From assembly GCF_000252445.1 (NCBI RefSeq), contig NC_017791.1, positions 186,001 through 250,000 of the forward strand: DNA of 64,000 nucleotides, read 5' to 3'. Origin of the DNA: Deinococcus gobiensis I-0 (lineage in GTDB: Bacteria > Deinococcota > Deinococci > Deinococcales > Deinococcaceae). A program made the translations under genes and the position numbers. Numbering within the stretch: position 1 is the stretch's first letter; each line of letters begins with the position of its first letter. The notes below the pieces were generated by a model that was not told where the DNA came from, searched no databases, and saw only the letters and a program-made list of their open reading frames with translations. This document shows positions 50,428 to 59,807 of the stretch, piece after piece.

Positions 50428-51810
50428 TCAGGTGTTGAGAGTTTTCGCCCAGGCGTCGTAGCCACCAGCGAGTTCCAGCACATCGAAGCCTTCGGTACGC
50501 AGCAGGCTGGCAGCGGCGGCACTCCGCGCCCCCCCTTGGCAGTGCACGATGATCTCGCGGTCACGCGGCAGGGTGTCCAGTGCCCATGGCAAACGTCCAG
50601 CGTGCAGTTGCCGCGCACCGGGGAGATGACCGCCCTCGTATTCGGTCTTCGTCCGCACATCGAGGATCAGCGCGTCCGGATGCGAGCTCAACTCACGCAC
50701 GGAGATGGGCTGAGCGGAGACGGTCTCCAGCTCTTCGGCAGTGGAGATGAAGCCGATCACGTGGTCCAATCCCACCATCCACAGCCGGCGACGCACGCCT
50801 TCGGCACGGTCCCTAGGTGCCAGCAGGATCACCTCACGCTCCGGAGTCATGAGCCAACCCGACCAGGTTTCCAGGGTCCCACCGTCAGGGATGTGAATGC
50901 TCCCCACAGGGGCGGCGGCGTGGTGCTCTTCTTTCCTGCGGGTGTCGAGCAATCGGGCACCGGCAGCGAGCCTCGCCTGGATATTCTCTATAGTCAGCTC
51001 TTCCAGCGGCTTCGTCTCACCCAGCAGGGTGGGGCCGTCGCGGTTCTCGGTCTTCATGCGTCCGTAGTAGAGCGGGGCATCAGGTTGACCGGAAAGCAGT
51101 TCCTGCGTAAAGCCCTCCTCGTCCCCCTGTTCCACCTGCTTGCTCCACCAACTGAGGGCGCGTTCGTAGCCGACCGTCGTCGTGGGTACGGCACCGAGGG
51201 TTTTACCGCAGGCGCTCCCCGAGCCGTGCCCTGGCCAGACCTGCACATGGTCGGGCAGGGTCAGAAACTTATCGCGCAGGGAGGCGAACATCTGCCGGGC
51301 ACCGGTAGAGCGGGTGTCCTGGCCGCCGGCGGCTTCGTCGAGCAGGTCAGGTCGCCCCAGATCCCCGACAAAGACGAAGTCGCCGGTCAGGATCATGCTC
51401 GGGGTGTCACCTCGGGGGAGATCGGTGACGAGGAAGCTCATGTGCTCCGGCGTGTGGCCCGGAGTGTGGAGCGCCTGGAGACGGACGTTGCCCACCATGA
51501 AGGTCTCCCCATCGTGGAGGCTGATCCTGTTGCCGTCGTCATAGGTGTAGTGCCAGTCTTCACCGCCCTCGTCGGAGAGCAGCAGCTTCGCGCCCGTCGC
51601 TTTCGCGAGTTCGCGACTGCCGGAGAGGTAATCGGCGTGAATGTGCGTTTCGGTGACGTGGGTGACCCGCAGCTTTTGACGTTTCGCCTCGTCGAGGTAC
51701 TGGGCAATATCGCGGACTGGGTCGACCACGAGGCATTCGCCGGTCTTCTGGCAGCCAAGCATGTAGGACGCCTGGGCGAGATCCGCGTCGTAGAAGCGTT
51801 GGAAGTACAT
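50428..51810 (-). CDS. Persulfide dioxygenase-rhodanese fusion (CstB/Blh-like)
   Basis: This 460-residue enzyme has an N-terminal metallo-beta-lactamase fold with [40 protein letters not shown] and [12 protein letters not shown], the iron-binding ETHE1 set. Two rhodanese domains follow. The first is degenerate (no Cys, [11 protein letters not shown]); the second is active-looking ([10 protein letters not shown]). It oxidises persulfides to sulfite and the rhodanese part passes on sulfur. First gene of the operon; its promoter reads TTGACA, 16 nt, TATACG within the palindrome upstream. Confidence 0.9.
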   Translation of the reverse strand: MYFQRFYDADLAQASYMLGCQKTGECLVVDPVRDIAQYLDEAKRQKLRVTHVTETHIHADYLSGSRELAKATGAKLLLSDEGGEDWHYTYDDGNRISLHDGETFMVGNVRLQALHTPGHTPEHMSFLVTDLPRGDTPSMILTGDFVFVGDLGRPDLLDEAAGGQDTRSTGARQMFASLRDKFLTLPDHVQVWPGHGSGSACGKTLGAVPTTTVGYERALSWWSKQVEQGDEEGFTQELLSGQPDAPLYYGRMKTENRDGPTLLGETKPLEELTIENIQARLAAGARLLDTRRKEEHHAAAPVGSIHIPDGGTLETWSGWLMTPEREVILLAPRDRAEGVRRRLWMVGLDHVIGFISTAEELETVSAQPISVRELSSHPDALILDVRTKTEYEGGHLPGARQLHAGRLPWALDTLPRDREIIVHCQGGARSAAAASLLRTEGFDVLELAGGYDAWAKTLNT

Positions 51811-51818
51811 GGCAGGAG

Positions 51819-51866
51819 CGTATACCCCCTCCCCCTATTCTGTCAAATAACCCAGGGGGGTATAGT
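51819..51866. promoter_or_regulatory. Divergent promoter/operator of the persulfide operon
   Basis: Arms TATACCCCC (51821) and GGGGGTATA (51856) form a wide palindrome in the 62-nt gap. On the minus strand TTGACA (51841-51846) and TATACG (51819-51824) are spaced by 16. On the plus strand TATAGT (51861-51866) serves the repressor gene. G/C-runs next to TAT are typical of CsoR/CstR sites. Confidence 0.7.
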
Positions 51867-51872
51867 ACACAC

Positions 51873-52136
51873 ATGACGACCCTGCCAGTCAGTGACCATC
51901 AAGCCGAAAAGACAAAGATCCTCAACCGCCTACGTCGTCTGGAGGGACAGATCCGGGGACTGCAGAAGATGGTCGAGGAGGAGAAGAATTGCGTGGAAGT
52001 GATGACCGTCTATGCCAGTGTCCGGAGTGCCCTGGAGTCCACCGGGGACGTCATTCTTGAGACATATGTCGAGATGTGTCAGGCACGTGAGGAGAAGCCG
52101 GCTGATTTGGTGCGGTTGCTCAAGCTCGCCCGTTGA
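51873..52136 (+). CDS. CsoR-family repressor, CstR-like persulfide sensor
   Basis: The 87-residue all-helical repressor has the family opening KTKILNRLRRLEGQIRGLQKMVEE. Two Cys are placed as in CsoR: C40 (EKNCVEVM) and C69 (YVEMCQA). The Cu-binding His expected four residues before the second Cys is Tyr here (Y65), which speaks against copper and for the CstR type that senses persulfide through a Cys pair. It is divergent from the persulfide operon with the operator between. Confidence 0.85.
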   Translation: MTTLPVSDHQAEKTKILNRLRRLEGQIRGLQKMVEEEKNCVEVMTVYASVRSALESTGDVILETYVEMCQAREEKPADLVRLLKLAR

Positions 52137-52357
52137 GCCAGGCCCAGCCCGGTGGAGACGCGCATCCCAAGCCAGGCCCCTTTCGGTCACATGTAATGGC
52201 TGAGATTTTCGGGGGCAACTACCGTGGGGTAGATGGTGTCACGGTGATGGCTTCTTGTAGGGAGATACGAAGAGGTTTGTCCTGTGGTTCTCAGGGCCGC
52301 ATCTCATACGGCACGGAGACGGCATCCAAGGGGGTAAGGAACAATTAGGATGGATGG
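52137..52357. other. Intergenic region before arsR
   Basis: No gene that I can support in 221 nt. GGGGTAGATGG and GGGTAAGG words are present, but no clear promoter or repeat. Confidence 0.3.
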
Positions 52358-52678
52358 ATGACCGCGTTGACTGTGCCCTCCGTCCTCGACCAGCTCAAGG
52401 CGCTCGCGCAAGACACCCGCTATGACCTCGTCCGCCATCTCGCCCAGGGCGAGCACTGCGTCTGCGACCTGGAAGCGCTCCTGAGCCTCCCCCAGTCGAA
52501 GGTTTCCTACCATCTCAACATCCTCAAAGAGGCAGGGCTGGTAACGTCCGAGCAGCGCGGCAAGAACATGTACTACGCCCTGAGCCGGGAGCCCTTCTTC
52601 CGCCTCGGGGGTCAATTGCTGCTTGATCTTTTCTCCGAGCTCCCACCTCTGACACATCAATCTAAATCGGTGTGTTAG
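52358..52678 (+). CDS. arsR: ArsR-family arsenic repressor
   Basis: A 106-residue winged-helix repressor: VLDQLKALAQDTRYDLVRHLAQGEHCVCDLEALLSLPQSKVSYHLNILKEAGLV is the standard ArsR fold with the ELCVCDL-type metal motif (CVCD) in helix 3. GKNMYYALS is the wing. It should repress itself and arsC, 9 nt downstream, until arsenite binds. Confidence 0.9.
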   Translation: MTALTVPSVLDQLKALAQDTRYDLVRHLAQGEHCVCDLEALLSLPQSKVSYHLNILKEAGLVTSEQRGKNMYYALSREPFFRLGGQLLLDLFSELPPLTHQSKSVC

Positions 52679-52687
52679 CTTGCGCGC

Positions 52688-53149
52688 ATGCCGCGTGTCC
52701 TGATTCTCTGTACCCACAACTCTGCCCGCTCCCAGATGGCCGAAGCCCTCACGCGTGACGCCGCCCGTCGCCTGGGCGTCGACCTGGACGTGCACTCCGC
52801 CGGCACAGAAGCCACCCGAGTCAAGCCCGACGCCATCGCCGTCATGAATGAACTAGGCCTAGATCTCTCCACCCACACCAGCAAAACCCTCCACGATGTC
52901 CCCGAGGCGCGGAACTTCGACTACGTCGTCACGGTCTGCGACAGCGCTGCCGAAGCCTGCCCCATCTATCCCGGTCACACCCTCCGGCGGCACTATCCCT
53001 TCGTCGATCCGAGTGGCGGCAGCCTCGACCGCTGGCGGACCGTCCGCGATCAACTCAAGATCCAATTCGATGCCTTCGTCCAGGCCCTTAAAGAAGGCCG
53101 TGATGTCCCGCCCACCTACGAGGAAAGTCCGGCAGTCGAGATGAAGTGA
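52688..53149 (+). CDS. arsC: Arsenate reductase, LMW-phosphatase type
   Basis: The 153-residue enzyme has the P-loop CTHNSARS (C8 to R14) and the resolving Cys pair C84 and C91 (CDSAAEAC), the thioredoxin-linked three-Cys relay. DPSGG near the C-terminus carries the acid Asp. It reduces arsenate to arsenite. No arsenite exporter follows: a transposase remnant begins within 70 nt, so the operon may have lost its efflux gene. Confidence 0.9.
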   Translation: MPRVLILCTHNSARSQMAEALTRDAARRLGVDLDVHSAGTEATRVKPDAIAVMNELGLDLSTHTSKTLHDVPEARNFDYVVTVCDSAAEACPIYPGHTLRRHYPFVDPSGGSLDRWRTVRDQLKIQFDAFVQALKEGRDVPPTYEESPAVEMK

Positions 53150-53220
53150 GTTATGCTGCCCTGATCAGGACCGACGCCTGAGACATTCAGGCTGGCCCGA
53201 CCCTGCCAGAAACATCCGAC

Positions 53221-54290
53221 TCAGGAGTTGCACCTCGTATAGGACAATGAATAGCCGTGCTGGACGAGAAATTCCACGTTTTTTGTGAAGAGGTTCAGTA
53301 GGTGGCCAAGGTAGAGCTTCGGCTGAAGGGCGAGCAGCACACGTCGTGCTCTGCTCGCCAGCGTTTGGTCTGGCTGTGCGTCCAGCAAGGTCAGCGTCCA
53401 GGCCACGAAGATCAACAGCAGTCACCGGTCCAATCCTCGGGCGGTCCGCAAGGAGAAGAGGTTCAGCCCAAACTGATGCTTGCTCTCCTTAAAGAAGGAT
53501 GAGGTAGGCCAGCGTTTCGCCCTTCTGAGGTCACCTCATCGCCATCCATCAGCTCGGAGGATGCCGCGCGGAACGCGGCTAAGCGTCAGCGTGTCATGCG
53601 GCCAGTTCTGGAGCTTGACGTACCCCCATACAGGCCATCCGCAACGGTGATGACGTCAGGATGCTCGGTCCGCCTAGTCGGCCGGATACCGACCACAAAC
53701 TCAACGCCTAATCTCCGGATCTCGTCCAGAAAGGCGGCTGCCTCGAATTCACTATCGGCGTGGACGCGCACCCAGAACCGGGTGCAAATAGTGTCCGGCA
53801 CGCTGCGCAGCAGGTCACGGGCCAGTATGACGGGTGTGGGGGTCCCCCTGCCGCGATACACCCGGTACCCCACTGGGAACTTCAGGGTCCCGTACTGCGC
53901 AAAGAGGATCATGAGATGGATGCTGTGGACCTCGTTATAGACGCGAACGAACGGCAGCTGGCGTCCCGTTTTCGGGACGCCGGTGAGATCGACACTCAGC
54001 CGCAGGCACGGATGATGTTTCCGCTTGGCCGCCTGGAGCAAGAGGTCCCACTGGGCGTCCGCCAAGAGCGTCCAGCACGTCGCGGTATCCCAGTCATCTT
54101 CGTTGAAGAAGCGACTGAGGGCACTGGCGCTGACGGACTCCGCTTGGTGGAGGACCGTCTTGATGTCTGGATTGAGGAACGGACAGAACGCAGCCCCGAG
54201 GCGGCGTTGCTGGTAAGCCGTGGGAGAGACAGCGAGGAGGTGGTCTGTCAGAATGCGGGTGCGCTCCCAGAGAGGCTGTGACGTAGACAC
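53221..54290 (-). pseudogene. Frameshifted IS transposase
   Basis: The N-terminal 225 residues (from GTG 54290) are intact: [45 protein letters not shown] (Asp), [20 protein letters not shown] (Asp). Near 53620 the frame breaks. The C-terminal part continues in another frame to 53221 (FVAWTLTLLDAQPDQ). A shorter relic of a related gene lies at 57033-57357. Confidence 0.75.
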
Positions 54291-54350
54291 TCCCAGATGC
54301 GAGAGGCCGGGAGCGCTTTCTCTGTCCTATGCAGATGCGATTCTTGAGGC

Positions 54351-55892
54351 TTACCCAGGGTGGGCCAGTGAGTAGGCGATCACGTGAGGGGTCAGCGACG
54401 CGCGGTATTTCCTTAGAATGCGTACCAGACTATTGTCTGACCTGCACAAGATCTCTTCGTGCTGAAGGCGCAATGTTGTCAACTCGTCGAACGGCATTCC
54501 AGATAGCCGTTCGATGAGGTTTCCTAGCTGTAACCAGTCCTCACGACCATGCCGGTGGCCCAGCGTGATCAGCAGCAACCCGCATAGGGCCACCTGCTGA
54601 GCCTCCGGCATCCTCGAAGGCGTCGGCTGCTGCGGCCGGTTATATAACTGGCGCAGCGGCATGTCGTCCATAAGAGCTACCTGCAGCGCCGCGTCGTCCC
54701 CACGCATGACCTCCGCCCACGTTCCCTGTACATCCACCTCTGGACGCAATGATCCCGCTGGCACGGCATAGAGCAGATTCAGCCAGAAACAGGTCCTGAA
54801 ATCATGACATCCTGTAGCCCAGTCATGCGATTGCGTCGCCAGAAATACTCTCGCCTTCACGGTCTTCAGCTCAAGGCTCAACGGCTCGGCGAAAAACTGC
54901 TCGGTGTCGCCGGGACCGTGCCCGATGACGCGTGCCCCAGCGTCATAGCGTAGCCAAGCCAGCATCACGATGGCCGCCGAGAAGGTTCCCTCATCGATCA
55001 GGGCGTATATACGGGCATTCCCAGCGGCCTCTCGCAGTTGCTGTGTGAATGGCCAGCTCAAGATGTAGTTTCCGCCGCCATTGCCGCGCAGATCAACGAT
55101 CAGGCGTTCTGGCCGGGTGTCCCGAATGCATCTGAGAACCTGTTCCAAGACCTGTGGCAGGGGGCCATCCGTACCAGAGCCGATCTGGCGCAGACCGACG
55201 TATAACGCTTTACCTGGCAGCGCCTGCACGTGGACACTGGCGGCCGTCTCCGGCGCTTCTAAAAGACCGATCTGAGGCATCAGGGTCAATGTAGGCATTT
55301 CGTCTCCCACATCGACTTGGACGGGCATGAGTGAACCAGCAGGCGACCGGAGCAGCAGGCGCAACTGATGAGCTGAAGCGGCCCAGCCCAGGGCGTGCAG
55401 AAAAGCGGGCGTGATCAGCACAGGCGCACACAGACTGCGAACCCGGTCCACAGTGCCGCCAATTATGGCTGATAAAAGTGGGAGCCAGTCCTCAGCGGGG
55501 CGATCTTCCAGATGCATGACCTGACAGCCGAGCCAGTCCGCATGTGCTGGACTGACCGCGGTAATGTACAGACCATCGGCAAACCATGTGAACCGCATAG
55601 GCAACTGGGGGAGGGCGTCTCCCAGCTGCCCGAAATCCATATTGGTATGCCCATCTTGAGCTGCTGCGGCGATCCGGGCCAGACCTACCAACAGCTGTGC
55701 CTTGGTCAACGATCCCGCCTGTGCATGAAGCCGCTGCACTTCTTCCAGCGCAGTGATCCGGGCCGCAGGGGTGTACACCATGGCCCGGGGCAAGGCCGCC
55801 AGGATCTGTTCCAGGTCGGCCATGACGGTATCGTATGGCAATACGTCGAAGGGGTCTGGCGTATCTTGAGTTGTCGTCGAATGCCGAGACAC
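54351..55892 (-). CDS. S41-peptidase-like protein without signal peptide
   Basis: This 513-residue protein has a helical first part with TKAQLLVGLARIAAAAQDGHTNM, the usual 'DGH' segment before the S41 core. The core then reads RLIVDLRGNGGGNYILSWPF and IYALIDEGTFSAAIVMLAWL, where the Ser of TFSA takes the place of the catalytic Ser; VIGHGPGDTEQF follows. No signal peptide and no PDZ domain are seen, unlike tail-specific proteases. The last 110 residues are an extra helical domain. Possibly an inactive or substrate-specific relative. Confidence 0.65.
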   Translation of the reverse strand: MSRHSTTTQDTPDPFDVLPYDTVMADLEQILAALPRAMVYTPAARITALEEVQRLHAQAGSLTKAQLLVGLARIAAAAQDGHTNMDFGQLGDALPQLPMRFTWFADGLYITAVSPAHADWLGCQVMHLEDRPAEDWLPLLSAIIGGTVDRVRSLCAPVLITPAFLHALGWAASAHQLRLLLRSPAGSLMPVQVDVGDEMPTLTLMPQIGLLEAPETAASVHVQALPGKALYVGLRQIGSGTDGPLPQVLEQVLRCIRDTRPERLIVDLRGNGGGNYILSWPFTQQLREAAGNARIYALIDEGTFSAAIVMLAWLRYDAGARVIGHGPGDTEQFFAEPLSLELKTVKARVFLATQSHDWATGCHDFRTCFWLNLLYAVPAGSLRPEVDVQGTWAEVMRGDDAALQVALMDDMPLRQLYNRPQQPTPSRMPEAQQVALCGLLLITLGHRHGREDWLQLGNLIERLSGMPFDELTTLRLQHEEILCRSDNSLVRILRKYRASLTPHVIAYSLAHPG

Positions 55893-56227
55893 TAGCAGGT
55901 CCTCATTGCTGCACGTCCCGGAGATCAGTAGGCTCCTGATTGTGCGTCAGCAGGTCAAGTCGAAGACTCTCAGCCCGGTGTAAACGACGGCATAAGAGCA
56001 GAATAGGAGACAGTTCCATACAACCCCCTTCGGTAGACGCCCCTGTTCCGAGACGATCCACAGATCAGTCTTAGCAACGTCAACGGGCAAAAAGGGCGCC
56101 GATCTTGACTGGGACCTACCGGGAGTAGCAGAACATGAGATCAGCACCGTCGCCTGAGGTTCAGAGGGGGCTGGATTGAGGTCTGGGGATCTTTCATCCC
56201 TGTGTACCTGGCCCGTAGAAGCCAGCC
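55893..56227. other. Region with no well-supported gene
   Basis: A 66-residue minus-strand frame (55947-56147) contains TDLWIVSEQGRLPKGVVWN and a hydrophobic C-terminus and could be a relic. Otherwise nothing is recognised. Confidence 0.3.
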
Positions 56228-56896
56228 TTATTTCAGTTCAGGGGCCAGACCCAGCAGAAGCGTATAGTCGCTCGTTCCAGGTCCTGGCGCTGCCTGCTGA
56301 TGGAATCGTTGCCAGACCGCGGCCAGTTCACCTTTGAGTACCTGCGCCTGCAGGGGTGTGAGCGCCAGGGTTGTCCAGGAACTCCACACACTCAGGTCGA
56401 CGGTCTCCTGGGTGGTCACATCTGGTGGGGGGGTAAGGCTGAAGTCGACGCTTTCCCGACTAAGGGTCACGCCGCCTCTGTGCAGGGCGTGGGGGGCACC
56501 CCGATGACCGGCGAGTACCACCTGCCGCATGAACGTCTCCAATAAGGGCCCGTGCATCTGAAGCAGAAGGTCGTCCAGAGTGGCGTACCCGCTCGTCTCG
56601 AAGGGGAGGAAAAGGCGTGGGTGCACAGCCTTAAAGCGCAGACGGCCTCGTCCAGTGGAAATGGTGAGCGGGGTGAGCAACTCCCACTGCACCAATCGTT
56701 GCACGTGGTATCGCAAGGTGGTCCGCTTCAGGTCGAGGCGTGTGGCAGCTTCGTGCAGGTCGAGGGGTTCCTGCAAGAAGATCATGTAATAAGGCCGAGT
56801 CGTTGGATTCAGCAGGAAGCGAGTGGCAGCCGCGTCACGCACCCAGAACCAGTCATTGGCGTCTGGGGTGAACAGAGAGTTGGCCCGGCGCATCAT
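56228..56896 (-). CDS. Winged-helix transcription regulator
   Basis: The 222-residue protein has an ArsR/GntR-like winged helix at about 30-95: PYYMIFLQEPLDLHEAATRLDLKRTTLRYHVQRLVQWELLTPL, then a GRGRLRFKAV wing. A helical C-terminal effector domain follows (LLLQMHGPLLETFMRQVVLAGH, LTPLQAQVLKGELAAVWQRFHQQ). The layout matches the regulator at 58919, so they are distant paralogs. Its target is unknown; the S41-like gene lies downstream on the same strand. Confidence 0.7.
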   Translation of the reverse strand: MMRRANSLFTPDANDWFWVRDAAATRFLLNPTTRPYYMIFLQEPLDLHEAATRLDLKRTTLRYHVQRLVQWELLTPLTISTGRGRLRFKAVHPRLFLPFETSGYATLDDLLLQMHGPLLETFMRQVVLAGHRGAPHALHRGGVTLSRESVDFSLTPPPDVTTQETVDLSVWSSWTTLALTPLQAQVLKGELAAVWQRFHQQAAPGPGTSDYTLLLGLAPELK

Positions 56897-57032
56897 CTTG
56901 CGACGGAGGATACAGGAACCTGAATCAGCGTACAGACCTCTAACCGCTGTCAGGAACGCCCTCCTGGGAGCAGGAGCGCTGGCCCCCTATGCTTGGAACT
57001 CATGCCAGCTCGATCCATCAATCAGACCCCAC

Positions 57033-57357
57033 TTAGGGCCGGGTAAGACCAACGTCACTCAACCGCGGGCATGGATAATGTTTCCGCCTGGTCGCCTGAA
57101 GCAGGAGGCCCCACTGGGCGTCCGCCAAGAGGGTCCAGCACGTCGCGGTATCCCAGTCATCTTCGTTGAAGAAGCGACTGAGGACACTGGCGCTGACGAG
57201 CTCGGCTTGGTGAAGCACCGTTTTCACGTCTGGATTGAGAAAAAGAGAGAACGCAGCCCCGAGGCTGTGCTGCTGGGAGATGGCGGGAGGGATGGCGAAG
57301 ACGCGGTCTGTCAGGAGGTGTGGCGGTCGCTGTTCTCGGCGATATGAATCTCCCCAA
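57033..57357 (-). pseudogene. Transposase N-terminal fragment
   Basis: [55 protein letters not shown] is close to the remnant at 54290 but stops after about 90 matching residues. A dead piece of a related IS. Confidence 0.75.
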
Positions 57358-57633
57358 AGGCCCGCCTGGAGGTCAGGGCCGACCAGTCCGCGGCGCCGCA
57401 ACGGCGGTCCACCCTGTCGAGCGCGGCCGAGGTATCGATGTCGATCAGGGCGAGCAGCTGCTGAAGGTCGTGGGGAGCGTCACGGGCTGATGTCTGCTCT
57501 GTTCTTCGCCGATCTGATGTGTCTAAGACGTGCTTTTCATATGTTCCGAACGGATAGAACCGCCCATGCCCCGGAGGGCTGGGCGGGTGGCGCTGTCAGG
57601 ACGCACTTGGACAGATCGGCCGGTTTAAGACGT
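57358..57633. other. Intergenic region downstream of the MFS gene
   Basis: No gene supported. A nested GC-rich hairpin, CCGCCC / GGGCGG (57566-57592), may end transcription of the MFS gene, but there is no T-run. Confidence 0.3.
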
Positions 57634-58851
57634 TCAAACCAGAGCGCCCCGCTCCTGCACGCTCCCTCCCGTCCGCATGGCCCACAGCCAGACCAACCCC
57701 CCAAGGCCTTGCGCCAGAGCCGCTCCCCCAAACCACAGCGCCAGAGGCAGGCGATCCAGCCATGGGGAAACCAGCAGGAGACTCAGCGGCATCCCCACAC
57801 TCGAGACCATCCCCAGCACGCTGAAGACCCGGCCCAGGAAGTGCCGAGGCACCAGCTGCTGTAACAGCGTCTGGAAAGGAATGTTGCCCAGCCCGAATCC
57901 GACGCCCAGCCCGACCGCGCTCGGCCAGAGCACGCCAGTCACAGGAGATGACCACATCACTGCGTAGGTTCCGGCCGTCAGCAGCAGTCCGACTGCGATG
58001 ATCTTCTGCGGAGCGAAACGGTTGCCTACGGTCGCCAGCAGCATCCCCGCAAACAGCATGCCCAGACTCTCCAGGGCCAGAAAGGTGGCATATCCGGTGG
58101 CCTGGGCTCCCAGATGGTCGAAGAGCTTGGGGAGGATGGCGGTGACGGGTGCCAGACTGGCATTGAGCAACAGAGCGACGACCGGCGTCAGGATGAGCAT
58201 GCGGGAGCGGCTCATCAGCTGTATCCCGCCGCGCAGGTCACCCCAGAAATCGAGGGGCGCTTCCCGAGACTCGATTTGCCGGGGCAGTCGCACCCAGCCC
58301 ATCAAGGCCGCCATGAGGAGGAAACTCAGTCCGTCGCCGATGATGGCCACTGCAGGCGACCACTGGGCCACGATCCAACCCCCGGAGAGCGTCCCCAGGA
58401 GCCAGGCCCCCCGACTGGCACTGCCCAGCAGTCCATTGGCGCGGGCCAGGGCTTCGGGGGCCACCAGGGTGGGGACGGCTGCGCCGCTCGCCGGACTCGC
58501 GAAGGTTCCAGCCAGTCCCGTCAACAGGGCCGCCCCATTGACCACCCAGAGGGGTACGTCTCCCCAGGCCAGCCCCAGACCGCCCACGGCCAACTGCAGC
58601 GCGCCGCGCAGGAGATCGGCACCGATCAGGGGCCACTTCAGAGGAAAACGGTCGACGAGGACACCGGCCAAAGGCATGAGCAGGTTGGGGATCAGCGTGC
58701 AGGCCAGGGTCAGGGCCATCTGCTGGGCAGAGCCCGTCTGGTGGAGCACGAGGAAGCTCAGGGCGAGGCCCGCCAGGGCTGTGCCGAACTGAGACTGCGC
58801 CGCGCCGACGAGCCAGATGATGAAGCTGCGGTTCCAGAGCGGTGAGGTCAT
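57634..58851 (-). CDS. MFS efflux transporter
   Basis: The 405-residue protein has about 12 helices. The opening WNRSFIIWLVGAAQSQFGTALAGLALSFLVL is typical of the drug-exporter-like DHA3 branch, and GVLVDRFPLKWPLIGADLLRG is the loop 2-3 motif A (G-x3-D-R-x-K). The central loop is short. The substrate cannot be told from sequence. A divergent winged-helix gene 67 nt away is its likely regulator. Confidence 0.85.
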   Translation of the reverse strand: MTSPLWNRSFIIWLVGAAQSQFGTALAGLALSFLVLHQTGSAQQMALTLACTLIPNLLMPLAGVLVDRFPLKWPLIGADLLRGALQLAVGGLGLAWGDVPLWVVNGAALLTGLAGTFASPASGAAVPTLVAPEALARANGLLGSASRGAWLLGTLSGGWIVAQWSPAVAIIGDGLSFLLMAALMGWVRLPRQIESREAPLDFWGDLRGGIQLMSRSRMLILTPVVALLLNASLAPVTAILPKLFDHLGAQATGYATFLALESLGMLFAGMLLATVGNRFAPQKIIAVGLLLTAGTYAVMWSSPVTGVLWPSAVGLGVGFGLGNIPFQTLLQQLVPRHFLGRVFSVLGMVSSVGMPLSLLLVSPWLDRLPLALWFGGAALAQGLGGLVWLWAMRTGGSVQERGALV

Positions 58852-58918
58852 GGTGTCAGTGTGGGAAGGGAGCTCCCGGAAGAACCAGCCGCTTTTTCAG
58901 GTTGCGCGTTTCTAGACT

Positions 58919-59551
58919 GTGGGCATGACCGTGCACCAGGTGGCTTCCGCGGGGCAGGCGATCCTGCTGCTCCAGCCCGAACTCCGACCGCTCCTTCAGT
59001 ACCTCATGCAGGAAGCGCGGAGTGCGGGGGAAGTGGCCCGTGAGCTGGGGGTACCGCTGGCCCGGGCGTCGTATCTTCTGGGAAAACTCCAGCGGGAGGA
59101 GATCGCGGTCGTCGAACGGGTGGAGGCCCGCTCGGGGCGGCCCGTCAAACGGTACCGGGTCTTCCCGACATGGTTCATCCCGTACGAGGTGACCGCGGCG
59201 GAAACGCTCGAGAGTTTCTGGGCGGCGCAGTTGGGACCGCGCATGAACGAGATCGCCGGATTCGCGGCCCGTCAGTTGCAGGAGCGTCACCCCGTCTGGG
59301 GATTCTGGCTCTCTCAAGGGGAGGTCTACAGCAATCTGGAGGTGGGGGACCGGCGGGGACCGGCCCGAGACCTTCTGGAGGGAGACGAGCCCCTGATGCT
59401 CACCGTTGGGGCCATGCAGCTGGCGGAGCCGCAGGCACGGATGTTGAAACGGCGACTGTTGGACTTGTTCACGGAGGCCGCGTCCTGGGAGACGGGTGGC
59501 GCGACCGAGTACACGCTCAGTCTGATTCTGGTCCGGGGCAGCGTCGAGTGA
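58919..59551 (+). CDS. Winged-helix regulator divergent from the MFS gene
   Basis: This 210-residue protein opens with LRPLLQYLMQEARSAGEVARELGVPLARASYLLGKLQREEIAVV as the DNA-binding helices and RPVKRYRVFPTWFIPYE as the wing. A helical effector part follows (EPQARMLKRRLLDLFTEAASW). It is the same design as the regulator at 56228. A second ATG (58925) is a possible start. Expected role: controlling the exporter across the 67-nt shared promoter region. Confidence 0.75.
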   Translation: MGMTVHQVASAGQAILLLQPELRPLLQYLMQEARSAGEVARELGVPLARASYLLGKLQREEIAVVERVEARSGRPVKRYRVFPTWFIPYEVTAAETLESFWAAQLGPRMNEIAGFAARQLQERHPVWGFWLSQGEVYSNLEVGDRRGPARDLLEGDEPLMLTVGAMQLAEPQARMLKRRLLDLFTEAASWETGGATEYTLSLILVRGSVE

Positions 59552-59807
59552 GGCAGGCCTGGCCCCGGAAGCGGTTCAGGCGGCGTTCACGGCCCGGCTC
59601 CAGCCGCTGACCCGGAGGTTGTAGGCCTGGGCCTTGCTCGTAGGCGGCGGGCCTCGTTGAAGTGCCCGACTTGAGCGGCGGCCAGGGCTTCTTCGGGGGC
59701 CTGTGTCCACTGCTTGCGCCGACCGAGCGAGCTTCGGGTCAAGGCCAATACCCAAGGGAGTTCGCGGAGGTTCTGAGAGCCCGCTCCTCCCCGCTATACT
59801 GCCCTGC
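59552..59807 (+). promoter_or_regulatory. Intergenic region with a leaderless-type promoter
   Basis: TTCTGA (59771-59776), 18 nt, TATACT (59795-59800) place the transcription start at or next to the ATG at 59808, so the mRNA would have no leader. The earlier part holds no gene. Confidence 0.45.
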
